Below, one piece after another: positions 28,390 to 38,622 of a stretch of DNA of 64,000 nt. The notes under the pieces are model-generated. The model made no database searches and was not told the DNA's origin. It saw only the letters and a list, made by a program, of their open reading frames with translations. The DNA comes from Erythrobacter sanguineus (GTDB lineage: Bacteria > Pseudomonadota > Alphaproteobacteria > Sphingomonadales > Sphingomonadaceae): positions 51,028-115,027 of the forward strand of contig NZ_FRDF01000012.1 of NCBI RefSeq assembly GCF_900143235.1. Direction: 5' to 3'. Position 1 is the stretch's first letter. Each line of letters begins with the position of its first letter. The translations under genes were made by a program, and so were the position numbers.

Positions 28390-31185
28390 ATGGGCAACGA
28401 ACCGCAGAACTTCATTCCCGCCTTCTCCGATCAGGAAGGCCCGCAGCCCGGCCCTTCGTGGGAAAAGCGCGGCTGGCTCGATGCGATTTCGGACAGCGCG
28501 TCCGATCTTGTCGCGGCGATGGACCCGACCGAGATGAAGCTTGCGGTGGCCAAGGCGGCCAAGGATGCGGGCAAGGCGATGGACCCCAAGGCCATCGAAA
28601 AAGCCGCTGCACTCTCCATCGCGGCGATGACGCTGGTGCGCCTGTATCGTGTGCGCGGGCACATGGCCGCCGACCTCGATCCGCTGGGCCTGTCGGACCG
28701 CGAAGGGCCGGAAGACCTGACGCTGGCATGGCACGGGCTGGCCGGCAAGGAGACCGAGGATGTCTATGTCGGCGGTGTGCTCGGCATGGAATGGACCACG
28801 GTGGCCAAGCTCCACCAGCGCCTGCGCGAGGTCTATTGCGGCAAGGTCGGCCTTGAATACATGCACATCGCCGACACCGCAGAGCGCCGCTTCCTGCAGG
28901 ACAAGTTCGAAAGCCCGGGCGACACGATCCAGTTTACCCCCGAAGGCAAGAAGGCGATCCTTGCCGCCGTGCTGCGCGGGGAACAATATGAGGAATTCCT
29001 CGGCAAGAAATATGTCGGCACCAAGCGGTTCGGCCTTGATGGCGGGGAATCGATGATCCCGGCGCTCGAAGCCGTGATTAAGCATGGCGGCTCGTCAGGC
29101 GTGCGCGAGATCATCTACGGCATGGCCCACCGCGGCCGGTTGAACGTGCTCGCCAATGTGATGGCCAAACCCTACCGCGTGATCTTCCACGAGTTTTCAG
29201 GCGGCTCGGCCAACCCCGATGATGTCGGCGGATCGGGCGATGTGAAATATCACCTCGGCACCAGCACCGACCGCGAATTTGACGGGATTTCGGTGCACAT
29301 GAGCCTTGTGCCCAACCCCAGCCACCTTGAAGCGGTGAACCCGGTGGTGCTGGGCAAAAGCCGCGCGCAGCAGGCGATCCGCGATGATCTGGGGAACAAG
29401 GATCAGGTGCTCCCCGTGCTGATCCACGGCGATGCCGCCTTTGCGGGTCAGGGCGTGGTGTGGGAAAGCCTCTCGCTCTCGGGCGTGCCGGGTTACGATA
29501 CCGGGGGCTGCATCCACTTCATCATCAACAACCAGATCGGCTTTACCACCTCGCCGAAATTCGCGCGGTCGTCGCCCTACCCCAGCGATGTCGCCAAGGG
29601 CGTGATGGCGCCGATCCTGCATGTGAACGGCGATGATCCGGAAGCGGTGACCTTCGCCTGCAAGCTCGCGGTCGAATATCGCCAGACCTTCCACCGCGAC
29701 GTGGTGATCGACATGTGGTGCTATCGCCGCTTCGGCCACAACGAGGGCGACGAGCCCAAGTTCACCCAGCCGCTGATGTATGACAAGATCCGCGCCCATC
29801 CCAAGGTCTCGACAATCTACGAAGGCCGGTTGGTCGAAGAAGGCGTGGTCCAGCCCGGCACCCGCGCGGCGATGGCGGATGAATTCGTCCGCCTGCTCGA
29901 AGAGGAATTCGAGGCGGGCAAGAGCTACAAGCCCAACGAAGCCGACTGGTTCGGCGGGCGCTGGGCGGGGCTGAACAAGCCGGCCGACCCGGAAACCTCG
30001 CGCCGCAATGTCGACACCGCAATCGAAGCCAAGGCGTTCGATTCGCTCGGCCGCGTGCTGACCGAGGTTCCCGGCGATCTCGATGTGCACAAGACACTGG
30101 ACCGCGTGCTCGCCGCCAAGCGCGAGATGTTCCAGACCGGCGAAGGCTTCGACTGGGCCACCGGCGAAGCGCTCGCCTTTGGTAGCCTCGTGATGGAAGG
30201 TTACGGCGTGCGCCTGTCCGGGCAGGATTCCGGGCGCGGCACCTTCAGCCAGCGCCACGCCGTGTGGGTCGACCAGAAGACAGAACGCAAGCATGTGCCG
30301 CTCAGCACCCTGCCCCACGGCAAGTTCGAAGTGCATGATTCTACCCTGTCGGAATATGCCTTGCTCGGCTTCGAATACGGGTTTGCGATGGCCGATCCGC
30401 GCACGCTGGTGCTGTGGGAAGCGCAGTTCGGCGATTTCGCCAATGGCGCGCAGATCATGATCGACCAGTTCATTGCCAGCGGCGAGGCCAAGTGGCTGCG
30501 CGCCAACGGTCTGGTGATGCTACTGCCGCATGGTTACGAAGGGCAGGGGCCGGAACATTCCTCCGCGCGGCTCGAACGCTTCCTGCAATTGTGCGCCAAC
30601 GACAATATCCAGGTCTGCAACATCACCACCCCGGCCAATTATTTCCACGCCCTGCGCCGGCAGATGCTGCGGCCGTTCCGCAAGCCGCTGGTCATCATGA
30701 GCCCCAAGTCGCTGCTGCGCCACCCGCTGGCCAAGAGCGCGCGGGCCGATTTCCTCGGGGATTCGCAGTTCAAGCGGATCCTGTCGGACACCACCGAGAT
30801 TGCCGATGACACGGTGCGGCGCGTGGTGCTGTGTTCGGGCAAGGTAGCCTATGACCTGATGGAAGCGCGCGACGCCGCCGGGATCAAAGACGTGTCGATC
30901 ATCCGGATCGAACAGCTCTATCCCTTCCCCGGCGATCCGCTGGCGCTGCGGCTGGGCCGCATGGCCAACCTCGAAGACGTGGTCTGGTGTCAGGAAGAAC
31001 CCAGGAACAATGGTTCGTGGTTCTTCGTCCAGAACCAGGTCGAGGATGCGCTGACCGCCGCCGGGCATCAGGGCAAGCGCCCGATCTATGCCGGGCGCGA
31101 AGCCGCCGCCTCGCCCGCCACCGGGCTCGCCAGCCGCCACAAGGCCCAGCAGGAAGCGCTGATCGCCGAGGCGCTGGGGCTGTAA
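28390..31185 (+). CDS. sucA: 2-oxoglutarate dehydrogenase E1 component
   Basis: Thiamine-diphosphate-dependent decarboxylase subunit of the 2-oxoglutarate dehydrogenase complex. The 931-residue protein has an N-terminal helical region, then GMAHRGRLNVLANV, HLGTSTDREF, the ThDP site GDAAFAGQGVVWE ... GCIHFIINNQIGFTT, and DMWCYRRFGHNEGDEP. The C-terminal transketolase-like part includes WEAQFGDFANGAQIMIDQFI and ends EEPRNNGSWFFV. It is followed by sucB after a REP-like inverted repeat. Length is normal for the family. Confidence 0.97.
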   Translation: MGNEPQNFIPAFSDQEGPQPGPSWEKRGWLDAISDSASDLVAAMDPTEMKLAVAKAAKDAGKAMDPKAIEKAAALSIAAMTLVRLYRVRGHMAADLDPLGLSDREGPEDLTLAWHGLAGKETEDVYVGGVLGMEWTTVAKLHQRLREVYCGKVGLEYMHIADTAERRFLQDKFESPGDTIQFTPEGKKAILAAVLRGEQYEEFLGKKYVGTKRFGLDGGESMIPALEAVIKHGGSSGVREIIYGMAHRGRLNVLANVMAKPYRVIFHEFSGGSANPDDVGGSGDVKYHLGTSTDREFDGISVHMSLVPNPSHLEAVNPVVLGKSRAQQAIRDDLGNKDQVLPVLIHGDAAFAGQGVVWESLSLSGVPGYDTGGCIHFIINNQIGFTTSPKFARSSPYPSDVAKGVMAPILHVNGDDPEAVTFACKLAVEYRQTFHRDVVIDMWCYRRFGHNEGDEPKFTQPLMYDKIRAHPKVSTIYEGRLVEEGVVQPGTRAAMADEFVRLLEEEFEAGKSYKPNEADWFGGRWAGLNKPADPETSRRNVDTAIEAKAFDSLGRVLTEVPGDLDVHKTLDRVLAAKREMFQTGEGFDWATGEALAFGSLVMEGYGVRLSGQDSGRGTFSQRHAVWVDQKTERKHVPLSTLPHGKFEVHDSTLSEYALLGFEYGFAMADPRTLVLWEAQFGDFANGAQIMIDQFIASGEAKWLRANGLVMLLPHGYEGQGPEHSSARLERFLQLCANDNIQVCNITTPANYFHALRRQMLRPFRKPLVIMSPKSLLRHPLAKSARADFLGDSQFKRILSDTTEIADDTVRRVVLCSGKVAYDLMEARDAAGIKDVSIIRIEQLYPFPGDPLALRLGRMANLEDVVWCQEEPRNNGSWFFVQNQVEDALTAAGHQGKRPIYAGREAAASPATGLASRHKAQQEALIAEALGL

Positions 31186-31206
31186 CCGGATAGCAAACCA
31201 TACACC

Positions 31207-31269
31207 GTTCGTGTCGAGCGAAGTCGAGACACCCCGCATGAATGGTTCTCGACTTCGCTCGAACCGAAC
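31207..31269. repeat. REP-like inverted repeat between sucA and sucB
   Basis: Two 23-base arms (31207-31229 and 31247-31269) match as inverted repeats at 21 of 23 positions; the core is TCGAGCGAAGTCGAGA and its complement TCTCGACTTCGCTCGA. This is a sphingomonad-type REP pair. It could stabilise or process the sucA-sucB transcript. Confidence 0.7.
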
Positions 31270-31302
31270 GGAATAGAATTCAGGACTCAGGAACCCGCTC
31301 AC

Positions 31303-32538
<1,236 letters not shown>

Positions 32539-32553
32539 GTTTACGCAAGTGCT

Positions 32554-32648
32554 CGTCACCCCGGCGCCAAAGAACCTTGGGGCCGGGGCCCAGAGCGGCA
32601 CATCCTGTCCCCGGAGGCCCTGGATCCCGGCCTTCGCCGGGATGACGG
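32554..32648. repeat. REP-like palindrome pair in the sucB-lpdA gap
   Basis: Two palindromes face each other: one starts GTCACCCCGGCGCC and contains GGGGCCGGGGCCCAGAG, the other is ATCCCGGCCTTCGCCGGGAT followed by GACGG. They belong to the same GTCACCCCGGC family as copies near 61041, 61666 and 63732. Confidence 0.65.
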
Positions 32649-32657
32649 AGAAGAAAA

Positions 32658-34061
32658 ATGGCTGAGAATTACGATTACGACGTCCTCATCATCGGTGCAG
32701 GCCCCGGCGGCTATGTCGCGGCGATCCGTGCGGCGCAGCTCGGGCTGAAGACCGCCTGCGTCGAGAGCCGCGCCACGCTCGGCGGCACCTGTCTCAATGT
32801 CGGGTGCATTCCATCCAAGGCGCTGCTGCACGGTTCGGAACTGTTCGACGAAGCGCAGAACGGCCACTTCGCCACCTGGGGCATCACCGCCACCCCGATG
32901 CTCGATCTGGCCAAGATGATGGCCGAAAAGACCAAGGCTGTGGGCGAGCTGACCGGCGGGATCGAATTCCTGTTCAAGAAAAACAAGGTCACCTGGCTGA
33001 AAGGCCATGCGGCTTTCGAAGACGCGCACACGGTCAAGGTCGGCGATGACACCGTCACCGCCAAGGACATCGTGATCGCCACCGGGTCGAGCGTCACCCC
33101 GCTCCCCGGTGTCACCGTCGATAATGCAGGCAAACGGATCGTGGACTCGACCGGCGCGCTCGACCTCGACGAAGTGCCCGAACATCTCGTGGTGATCGGC
33201 GGCGGGGTGATCGGGCTGGAACTCGGCTCGGTGTGGCGGCGTCTCGGCGCGAAGGTCACCGTGGTCGAATTCCTCGATCAATTGCTCCCCGGCCTCGATG
33301 GCGATGTGCGCAAGGAAGCGGGCAAGATCTTCAAGAAGCAGGGCATGAATATGATGCTCGGCCACAAGGTCACCGGCGCGAAAGTGGATGGCAAGAAAGT
33401 CACCCTGACGATCGAGAAAGCCGCAGGCGGGGACGAACAGACGCTCGACGCCAGCCACGTGCTGGTCGCCATCGGTCGCCGCCCCAACACCGAAGGGCTG
33501 GCGCTGGACAAGGCGGGGCTTAGCGTCAACGCGCGCGGGCAGGTCGAGATCGAGCATGATTTCCGCACCGCCGTGCCCAATATCTGGGGCATTGGCGACG
33601 TCGTCCCCGGCCCGATGCTCGCGCACAAGGCCGAGGATGAAGGCATCGCGGTGGCCGAAAATATCGCCGGGCAGACCGGTATCGTGAACCATGATGTGAT
33701 CCCCAACGTCGTCTACACCGCGCCCGAAATCGCCGGTGTCGGCATCACCGAGGAACAGGCCAAGGAACGCGGGCTTGCCGTGAAGATCGGCAAGTTCCCG
33801 ATGATGGCCAACAGCCGCGCCAAGGCCAACCGCGACACCGACGGTTTCGTCAAAGTCATTGCTGACGCAGAAACCGACCGCGTGCTGGGCGTGTGGATCA
33901 TCGCCAGCCTTGCAGGCACGATGATCGCCGAAGCTTGCGTGGCGATGGAATTCGGCGCGACGTCCGAAGACATCGCCTACACCTGCCACGCCCACCCCAC
34001 CCACGCCGAAGCGCTGAAGGAAGCGGCCATGGCGGTGACGGGCAAGCCGATCCATATGTGA
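32658..34061 (+). CDS. lpdA: Dihydrolipoyl dehydrogenase (E3)
   Basis: FAD enzyme that reoxidises dihydrolipoamide for the 2-oxoglutarate dehydrogenase complex. The 467-residue protein has the FAD motif IIGAGPGGYVAAI, the redox disulfide C45/C50 in GGTCLNVGCIPSK, the NAD motif VIGGGVIGLELGSVW, the second FAD contact IWGIGDVVPGPMLAHKAEDEG, and the catalytic His in CHAHPTHAEAL. Length and motifs are textbook. It closes the sucA-sucB-lpdA unit; an amidase gene follows. Confidence 0.97.
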   Translation: MAENYDYDVLIIGAGPGGYVAAIRAAQLGLKTACVESRATLGGTCLNVGCIPSKALLHGSELFDEAQNGHFATWGITATPMLDLAKMMAEKTKAVGELTGGIEFLFKKNKVTWLKGHAAFEDAHTVKVGDDTVTAKDIVIATGSSVTPLPGVTVDNAGKRIVDSTGALDLDEVPEHLVVIGGGVIGLELGSVWRRLGAKVTVVEFLDQLLPGLDGDVRKEAGKIFKKQGMNMMLGHKVTGAKVDGKKVTLTIEKAAGGDEQTLDASHVLVAIGRRPNTEGLALDKAGLSVNARGQVEIEHDFRTAVPNIWGIGDVVPGPMLAHKAEDEGIAVAENIAGQTGIVNHDVIPNVVYTAPEIAGVGITEEQAKERGLAVKIGKFPMMANSRAKANRDTDGFVKVIADAETDRVLGVWIIASLAGTMIAEACVAMEFGATSEDIAYTCHAHPTHAEALKEAAMAVTGKPIHM

Positions 34062-34116
34062 ATTGCCCCCTCTCCCGGCTTTGCCTAAAGCGCACAGCCG
34101 AGAGGGGAAATCACAC

Positions 34117-35475
34117 ATGGCCTATCCGCAACTGACCGACAAACCCGGCGCGCTCGCCACTGCGGCGGCGATTCGCGAAGGGCGGCGCAGCGTTGCCCAA
34201 ACGGTCGATGCGGCGATCGTTCGGATCGAGCAGCTCGATTCCAGCGTCGATGCGCTCGCCGTTCCCGATTTCGAGCGGGCTTATGAGACCGCCAAGGCGA
34301 TGGACACCGCTGGCCCCGGCCGCGACCAGCCCTTGTTCGGCGTGCCGATGACGATCAAGGAAAGCTTTGACGTTGCGGGCCTGCCGACCACTTTCGGCCA
34401 CGCTGCCTATCGCGACACTCTCGCCCCGCGCGACGCGCTGCTGGTTCGGCGCCTGAAGGCGGCGGGCGCGGTGATCATCGGCAAGACCAACGTGCCGGTG
34501 GACCTCACCGACTGGCAGAGTTTCAATCCGGTCTATGGCCGCACGTCAAACCCGCATGATCCCGCGCGTTCGCCCGGTGGATCGTCGGGCGGCAGCGCGG
34601 CCGCCGTGGCAAGCGGGATGGTGGCCTGCGACTACGGCACCGACATCGGCGGATCGGTGCGCGTGCCGGCGCATTTCTGCGGCGTGTGGGGGCACAAGAC
34701 GTCGCATGGCCTGATCTCCAAGCGGGGGCATGATCACCCCGCCATGTCGCGCGCGAAGGGCTTCATCGCCGCGCATGACAGCCCGCTCAGCATCGCCGGG
34801 CCGCTGGCGCGCAATGCCGCCGATCTGGCCGTGCTGACCGAGATCGGCGCAGATGTGCCGCTTCGCCGCCATGCAAAGCCGCTGAAGGACTGCCGCTTGC
34901 TGGCGATCACGCAATTGCACGGCGCACCGGTCGATGCCAGCGTGATGGAGCCAACCGAAGCCGCGCTTGCAACCCTTGCCCGCGCGGGCATCGCCATCGA
35001 CCGGGCGAGCGACCTGCTGCCTGACACAGCGCAGCAATATCGCCACTATCTCAAGATGATGAACATCGTCATGGCGCGCGGTGCCCCTGCCCCCGATGGC
35101 AAGCGCGCTTCGGCGACCGACTGGTTCGACCTGCTCGACGCGCAGGCCGCAGCCATCGCCCAGTGGGACGCATTGTTCGAAACCTACGACTTCGTGCTCG
35201 CCCCGCCCGCCCCGGTGCTGGCCGTGCCGCACAGCGACAAGGCAGTGTTCCGCGGCACGATCACCATCAACGGCGTGGAGGAACCGGGCGGCAATGCGCT
35301 GGCCTGGGCCGGGATCGCGACCTTCCCGAACCTGCCCGCCACGGTCCTGCCGATTGGCAGCGGCACCTATCTTGGCAGCACCCTGCCGTGCGGAATGCAG
35401 GTGATCGGCCCGCGTCTGGCCGATCTGGATTGCATCGCGGCGGCAGAGGCGATCGGGAACATCTTGCACCGCTGA
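34117..35475 (+). CDS. Amidase signature family hydrolase
   Basis: A 452-residue amidase. The Ser-cisSer-Lys triad is K81 (MTIKESFD), S156 in GGSSGGS and the nucleophile S180 in DIGGSVRVPA, with the expected spacing of 24 between the serines. ATG 34117 follows an AGAGGGGAAA ribosome site. No GatB or GatC neighbours are present, so it is unlikely to be the Glu-tRNA amidotransferase subunit. The substrate is unknown. No signal peptide is visible, so it is probably cytoplasmic. Confidence 0.88.
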   Translation: MAYPQLTDKPGALATAAAIREGRRSVAQTVDAAIVRIEQLDSSVDALAVPDFERAYETAKAMDTAGPGRDQPLFGVPMTIKESFDVAGLPTTFGHAAYRDTLAPRDALLVRRLKAAGAVIIGKTNVPVDLTDWQSFNPVYGRTSNPHDPARSPGGSSGGSAAAVASGMVACDYGTDIGGSVRVPAHFCGVWGHKTSHGLISKRGHDHPAMSRAKGFIAAHDSPLSIAGPLARNAADLAVLTEIGADVPLRRHAKPLKDCRLLAITQLHGAPVDASVMEPTEAALATLARAGIAIDRASDLLPDTAQQYRHYLKMMNIVMARGAPAPDGKRASATDWFDLLDAQAAAIAQWDALFETYDFVLAPPAPVLAVPHSDKAVFRGTITINGVEEPGGNALAWAGIATFPNLPATVLPIGSGTYLGSTLPCGMQVIGPRLADLDCIAAAEAIGNILHR

Positions 35476-35487
35476 CCCGGCTTCGCC

Positions 35488-36201
35488 ATGGCGCGGAACA
35501 TGGCCCGCAAACCGTTCATGCTCACGCTTGCCCGATGGCACATCTGGCTTGGCTGGCTGGTGGGCGTGCCGATCGCGGCATGGCTCGCCACCGGCCTGTT
35601 CATGACCTTGCGCCCGATCGAGGAGGTGCGGGGCGACCATCTGCGCAGCCAGACGCCAGCACAGCCGCTGGTGATCGAGGGCAGCACACTCGCCGCGCCT
35701 GACGCGGGCCTCAGGGACATGCGAGTCACCATGCAACAGGGCCGTGCCGTGGCGATCCTTACCGGGCTGGACGGCAGCGTGCGACGGGTGGATTTTGCCA
35801 GCGGCACGCCCCTCCCCCCGCTTGATGCCGCCGCCGCGCGCGCAATCGTGGCTTCCCGCATCACCGGCGGCGAGAATGTGCGCAAGCTGACGCTGTTTGC
35901 GGCTGAGGATGCCCCTTTCGATTTCCGCCGACCGCTGGCGGCATGGCAGGTCGTGCTGGAGGATGGCACCCACATCTATGTCGGGCGCGATACCGGCGAG
36001 ATCGAGGCGGTGCGCACCCGCTGGTGGCGCTGGTTCGATTTCGCCTGGGGGCTGCACATCATGGACCTGTCGGAACGCGAGGATACCAGTCATCCGCTGC
36101 TGATCGGCTTCGCCGCGCTGTCGCTGATCGGCGCGCTGATCGGCTGCGTATTGATGTTCCGCCGGCGCCGTGCGCGGCCAGCCGGGCCGCCCGCGCCATG
36201 A
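35488..36201 (+). CDS. PepSY-domain membrane protein
   Basis: A 237-residue protein with an N-terminal helix (WHIWLGWLVGVPIAAWLATGLFMTL), a periplasmic region holding a PepSY-like fold (AAAARAIVASRITGG ... WQVVLEDGTHIYVGRDTGEI), and a C-terminal helix (LLIGFAALSLIGALIGCVLMF) followed by a basic tail. This resembles the PepSY-associated TM family linked to iron-reductase or siderophore-related functions. The WRWFDFAWGLHIMDL stretch before the last helix is typical. Its stop overlaps the start of the TRIC gene (ATGA). Confidence 0.8.
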   Translation: MARNMARKPFMLTLARWHIWLGWLVGVPIAAWLATGLFMTLRPIEEVRGDHLRSQTPAQPLVIEGSTLAAPDAGLRDMRVTMQQGRAVAILTGLDGSVRRVDFASGTPLPPLDAAAARAIVASRITGGENVRKLTLFAAEDAPFDFRRPLAAWQVVLEDGTHIYVGRDTGEIEAVRTRWWRWFDFAWGLHIMDLSEREDTSHPLLIGFAALSLIGALIGCVLMFRRRRARPAGPPAP

Positions 36202-36839
36202 CCCCGGCTGTTCTCACCCCGATCCTCGACTGGCTCGACCTTGCCGGCATTGCGGTCTTCGCCCTGTCAGGCGCGGTGCTGGCGGCGCGGCTGCGGCAGA
36301 CCTTCGTGACGATGGCCTTCTTTGCGCTGGTAACGGGTGTCGGCGGCGGAACGGTGCGCGACCTGTTGATCCGCGCACCAGTGTTCTGGATCGACGATCC
36401 GTGGGTTGCCGCCGTCTGCCTTGCCACCGCGCTGATCGCGTGGTTCACCCCGGTCAGGCTGTGGGAGGGCAAGGGCTTTGCCTATGCCGATGGCGCGGGG
36501 CTAGCGGCTTATGCCGTGCTCGGCAGCGCCAAGGCGCTGGCCTATGGCGTCCCGCCCATTCCGGCGGCGCTGATGGGGGTGATTACCGGCTGCGTCGGCG
36601 GGATCATCCGCGATGTGGTGGCGGGCCGCCCTTCGATCATCATGAGCCCCGAACTTTACGTCACCCCCGCCGCGCTGACTGCGGGGCTGACAGTGGCGGG
36701 GATGCTGGCCGCACCGCTGGCGGGCTTCGACAAGCAATGGGCGTGGGGCGCAGGCTTTGCCTGTGGCTTTGCCCTGCGCGCCGCCGCAATCCGCTGGGAA
36801 TGGGGCCTGCCAAGCTATGGCGGCAAGCCGGAAACCTAA
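36198..36839 (+). CDS. TRIC-type cation channel family protein (UPF0126)
   Basis: A 213-residue membrane protein with seven helices, arranged as two UPF0126 repeats. The duplicated glycine-rich motifs are VTGVGGGTVRDLLI in the first half and ITGCVGGIIRDVVAG in the second, matching prokaryotic trimeric intracellular cation channels. ATG 36198 overlaps the PepSY gene stop. Ion selectivity is not visible in the sequence. Confidence 0.88.
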   Translation: MTPAVLTPILDWLDLAGIAVFALSGAVLAARLRQTFVTMAFFALVTGVGGGTVRDLLIRAPVFWIDDPWVAAVCLATALIAWFTPVRLWEGKGFAYADGAGLAAYAVLGSAKALAYGVPPIPAALMGVITGCVGGIIRDVVAGRPSIIMSPELYVTPAALTAGLTVAGMLAAPLAGFDKQWAWGAGFACGFALRAAAIRWEWGLPSYGGKPET

Positions 36840-36851
36840 AGCGCTTTTCAA

Positions 36852-36870
36852 GCCGGGTGGAACACCCGGC
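36852..36870. terminator. Hairpin between convergent genes
   Basis: GCCGGGTG-GAA-CACCCGGC, a perfect eight-bp stem 12 bases after the TRIC stop, facing the minus-strand periplasmic gene. No T tract follows, so terminator function is tentative. Confidence 0.4.
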
Positions 36871-36935
36871 GACCCGGAAAACGCGGCAAACCAGACACCT
36901 GGAGCGGATGATCCGATGCCACCGGATCAACTGTT

Positions 36936-37859
36936 CTAGCCGCCGATATCACCATCGATCGTGTCGGGGATTGCCTCTCCGGGGATCGGCCCGCCGGGAT
37001 AGGCCGGCATCCGATCCGTCACGAACGGAGCCTGAGCCGGACGCGCCGCGGCGAAGCTCTCGGGCGCGGCAAGGCTTTCGGGCGGGGCTGCCTGCGGGGC
37101 TGCCATGCCGCCCATCGCCAGCCGCGCATCGGCATAGCGCGTATCGCTCCACTGCCCGTCAGCCCGGGCCGCATAGATGGTCGCCGGCGCGCCGCGCCAA
37201 TCGCCATCGCGCTGGCCGCTGTCTGAAAAGCCGCCGTTGAAATCGACCCCGTCGATCCGCCCGTCATTGCCGATCCGGCACTGGAAGGGCGAGCCGTTGA
37301 ACAGCGCGCCGCTGACCATCCAGCCACGTCCCGTGCGCTCGACATTATCGACGCTGTCGACCCGCACATCGCGCTCGATCCGGGTCAGGCACTGATCCAC
37401 GGCACTTTCCAGCCCGGAGGCGCCAGTGCTGCGCCGTTCGACCCGGCGATCATCGAAGCGGCGATCATCATCGCGGCGGTCGCGCAGATTGTCGTCACGC
37501 ACCACCACCACATCGCGGTCGCGCTGGCGGCGGTTGTTGGAATTGGCGATGGCAATTGCCCCGCCAATGATGGCCGCGCCAATCAGCACATCTCCCCCGC
37601 CAATGCGGTTGCGGCGCCAGCCGCCGCCCCATCCGCCGCCCCAGCCCCGGCGGCCCCAGCTACGGCAGCGCCAGCCCCGGCAGCGCCAGTCGGCAGTGTC
37701 GGCAGCAGGATCGAAACGGCTGTGATCAAAGACCCCGGCATAGGTGCCCGCAGATGCAGGCGTGGCGGGCAATTCGGCAGCGCGCGCCGGTGCAGGCGCA
37801 AGCACGGTGGTCAAAGCAAGCGCGCCAGCGAGTGCCAGCGCAGGAATATGAAGAGCCAT
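36936..37859 (-). CDS. Periplasmic protein with Gly/Arg-rich and conserved C-terminal domain
   Basis: A 307-residue exported protein: signal peptide (cleavage near ARAAE), a Trp/Gly/Arg segment (WGRRGWGGGWGGGWRR), a membrane-like glycine stretch (DVLIGAAIIGGAIAIANS), a highly charged Arg/Asp region, and a folded domain (CLTRIERDVRVDSVDNVERT, GWMVSG, FQCRIGNDGRIDGVDFNGG). That domain recurs in the next gene (37973-38485). The C-terminal 70 residues are Ala/Pro-rich. ATG 37859 follows AAGGAGGGAGCGTCA. Function unknown. Confidence 0.72.
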   Translation of the reverse strand: MALHIPALALAGALALTTVLAPAPARAAELPATPASAGTYAGVFDHSRFDPAADTADWRCRGWRCRSWGRRGWGGGWGGGWRRNRIGGGDVLIGAAIIGGAIAIANSNNRRQRDRDVVVVRDDNLRDRRDDDRRFDDRRVERRSTGASGLESAVDQCLTRIERDVRVDSVDNVERTGRGWMVSGALFNGSPFQCRIGNDGRIDGVDFNGGFSDSGQRDGDWRGAPATIYAARADGQWSDTRYADARLAMGGMAAPQAAPPESLAAPESFAAARPAQAPFVTDRMPAYPGGPIPGEAIPDTIDGDIGG

Positions 37860-37972
37860 TGACGCTCCCTCCTTACTACAGCGAGCGCCCACCAAACGCC
37901 CTGATGCCTGACAGACTAGACGGTTCAGGCTTTCATCTGCCTGAACCGCCGAAACCTTGCGAGCCTGCAGGA

Positions 37973-38485
37973 TTACCGCAGGCCGCGGATGCCGTCAAAA
38001 TCGATCCGCGGTGCGCCGCGTCCATCAAGGCGGCAGGTGAACCGGCCGCGGTCGAAATCACGCCCGCGAAAGCCGCGCTGGCCTTCCACCTGGATCCGGC
38101 CACGGATCCGGAAGCCGGAGCGCGTGCGGTCAACATCGCGGATGTCGGTCACGTCGGCAAAACGGTAGCCGCCAAAGCGCCGGGCCTGATTTTCGGCGGC
38201 GCGCACGCAACGCTGTACTGCGCCGCGCGATCCGCCGCGAAAACCATCACCGCGCCAGCCGCGCCGGTCGCCGCGATCCCAGCGGCCGCGGTCACCATCA
38301 AAGGCGCCCGCCAGCGCCGCAATGCCGCCGATCACCACCGTACCGGCGATGATCTCGCCTGCGCCGATCCCGCCGCGATCGCGGCGGTCATCAGCCATTG
38401 CCGGGGTTGCCGAAGCGAAAGCCAGCGCGCCCGCCGCGAAGGTGCCGAGCGTGGTTCGGGCCAGTCTCGTGGGGAAGGTGGTCAT
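37973..38485 (-). CDS. Periplasmic protein related to its downstream neighbour
   Basis: A 170-residue exported protein with signal peptide (cleavage after AMA), a glycine-rich hydrophobic stretch (GAGEIIAGTVVIGGIAALAG), an Arg/Asp/Gly region and a C-terminal domain (CVRAAENQARR, VTDIRDVDRTRSGFRIRGR, FTCRLDGRGAPRIDFDGI) of the same pattern as in the 36936-37859 product. The two genes are 113 bases apart on the same strand and are likely ancient paralogues. A CACCGGGGC/GCCCCGGTG hairpin lies in its leader (38504-38527). Confidence 0.7.
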   Translation of the reverse strand: MTTFPTRLARTTLGTFAAGALAFASATPAMADDRRDRGGIGAGEIIAGTVVIGGIAALAGAFDGDRGRWDRGDRRGWRGDGFRGGSRGAVQRCVRAAENQARRFGGYRFADVTDIRDVDRTRSGFRIRGRIQVEGQRGFRGRDFDRGRFTCRLDGRGAPRIDFDGIRGLR

Positions 38486-38622
38486 GGGTCTTGTCCTCGC
38501 TTGGCACCGGGGCGGGATAGCCCCGGTGTTGAAGCCAAGATGGACGATTCGCGCTGAGACGAAGCTGAATTGCGATGACAGGGTTTGTTAATCTAAAGTG
38601 CTGCTGGGATGAACGGACGCAC

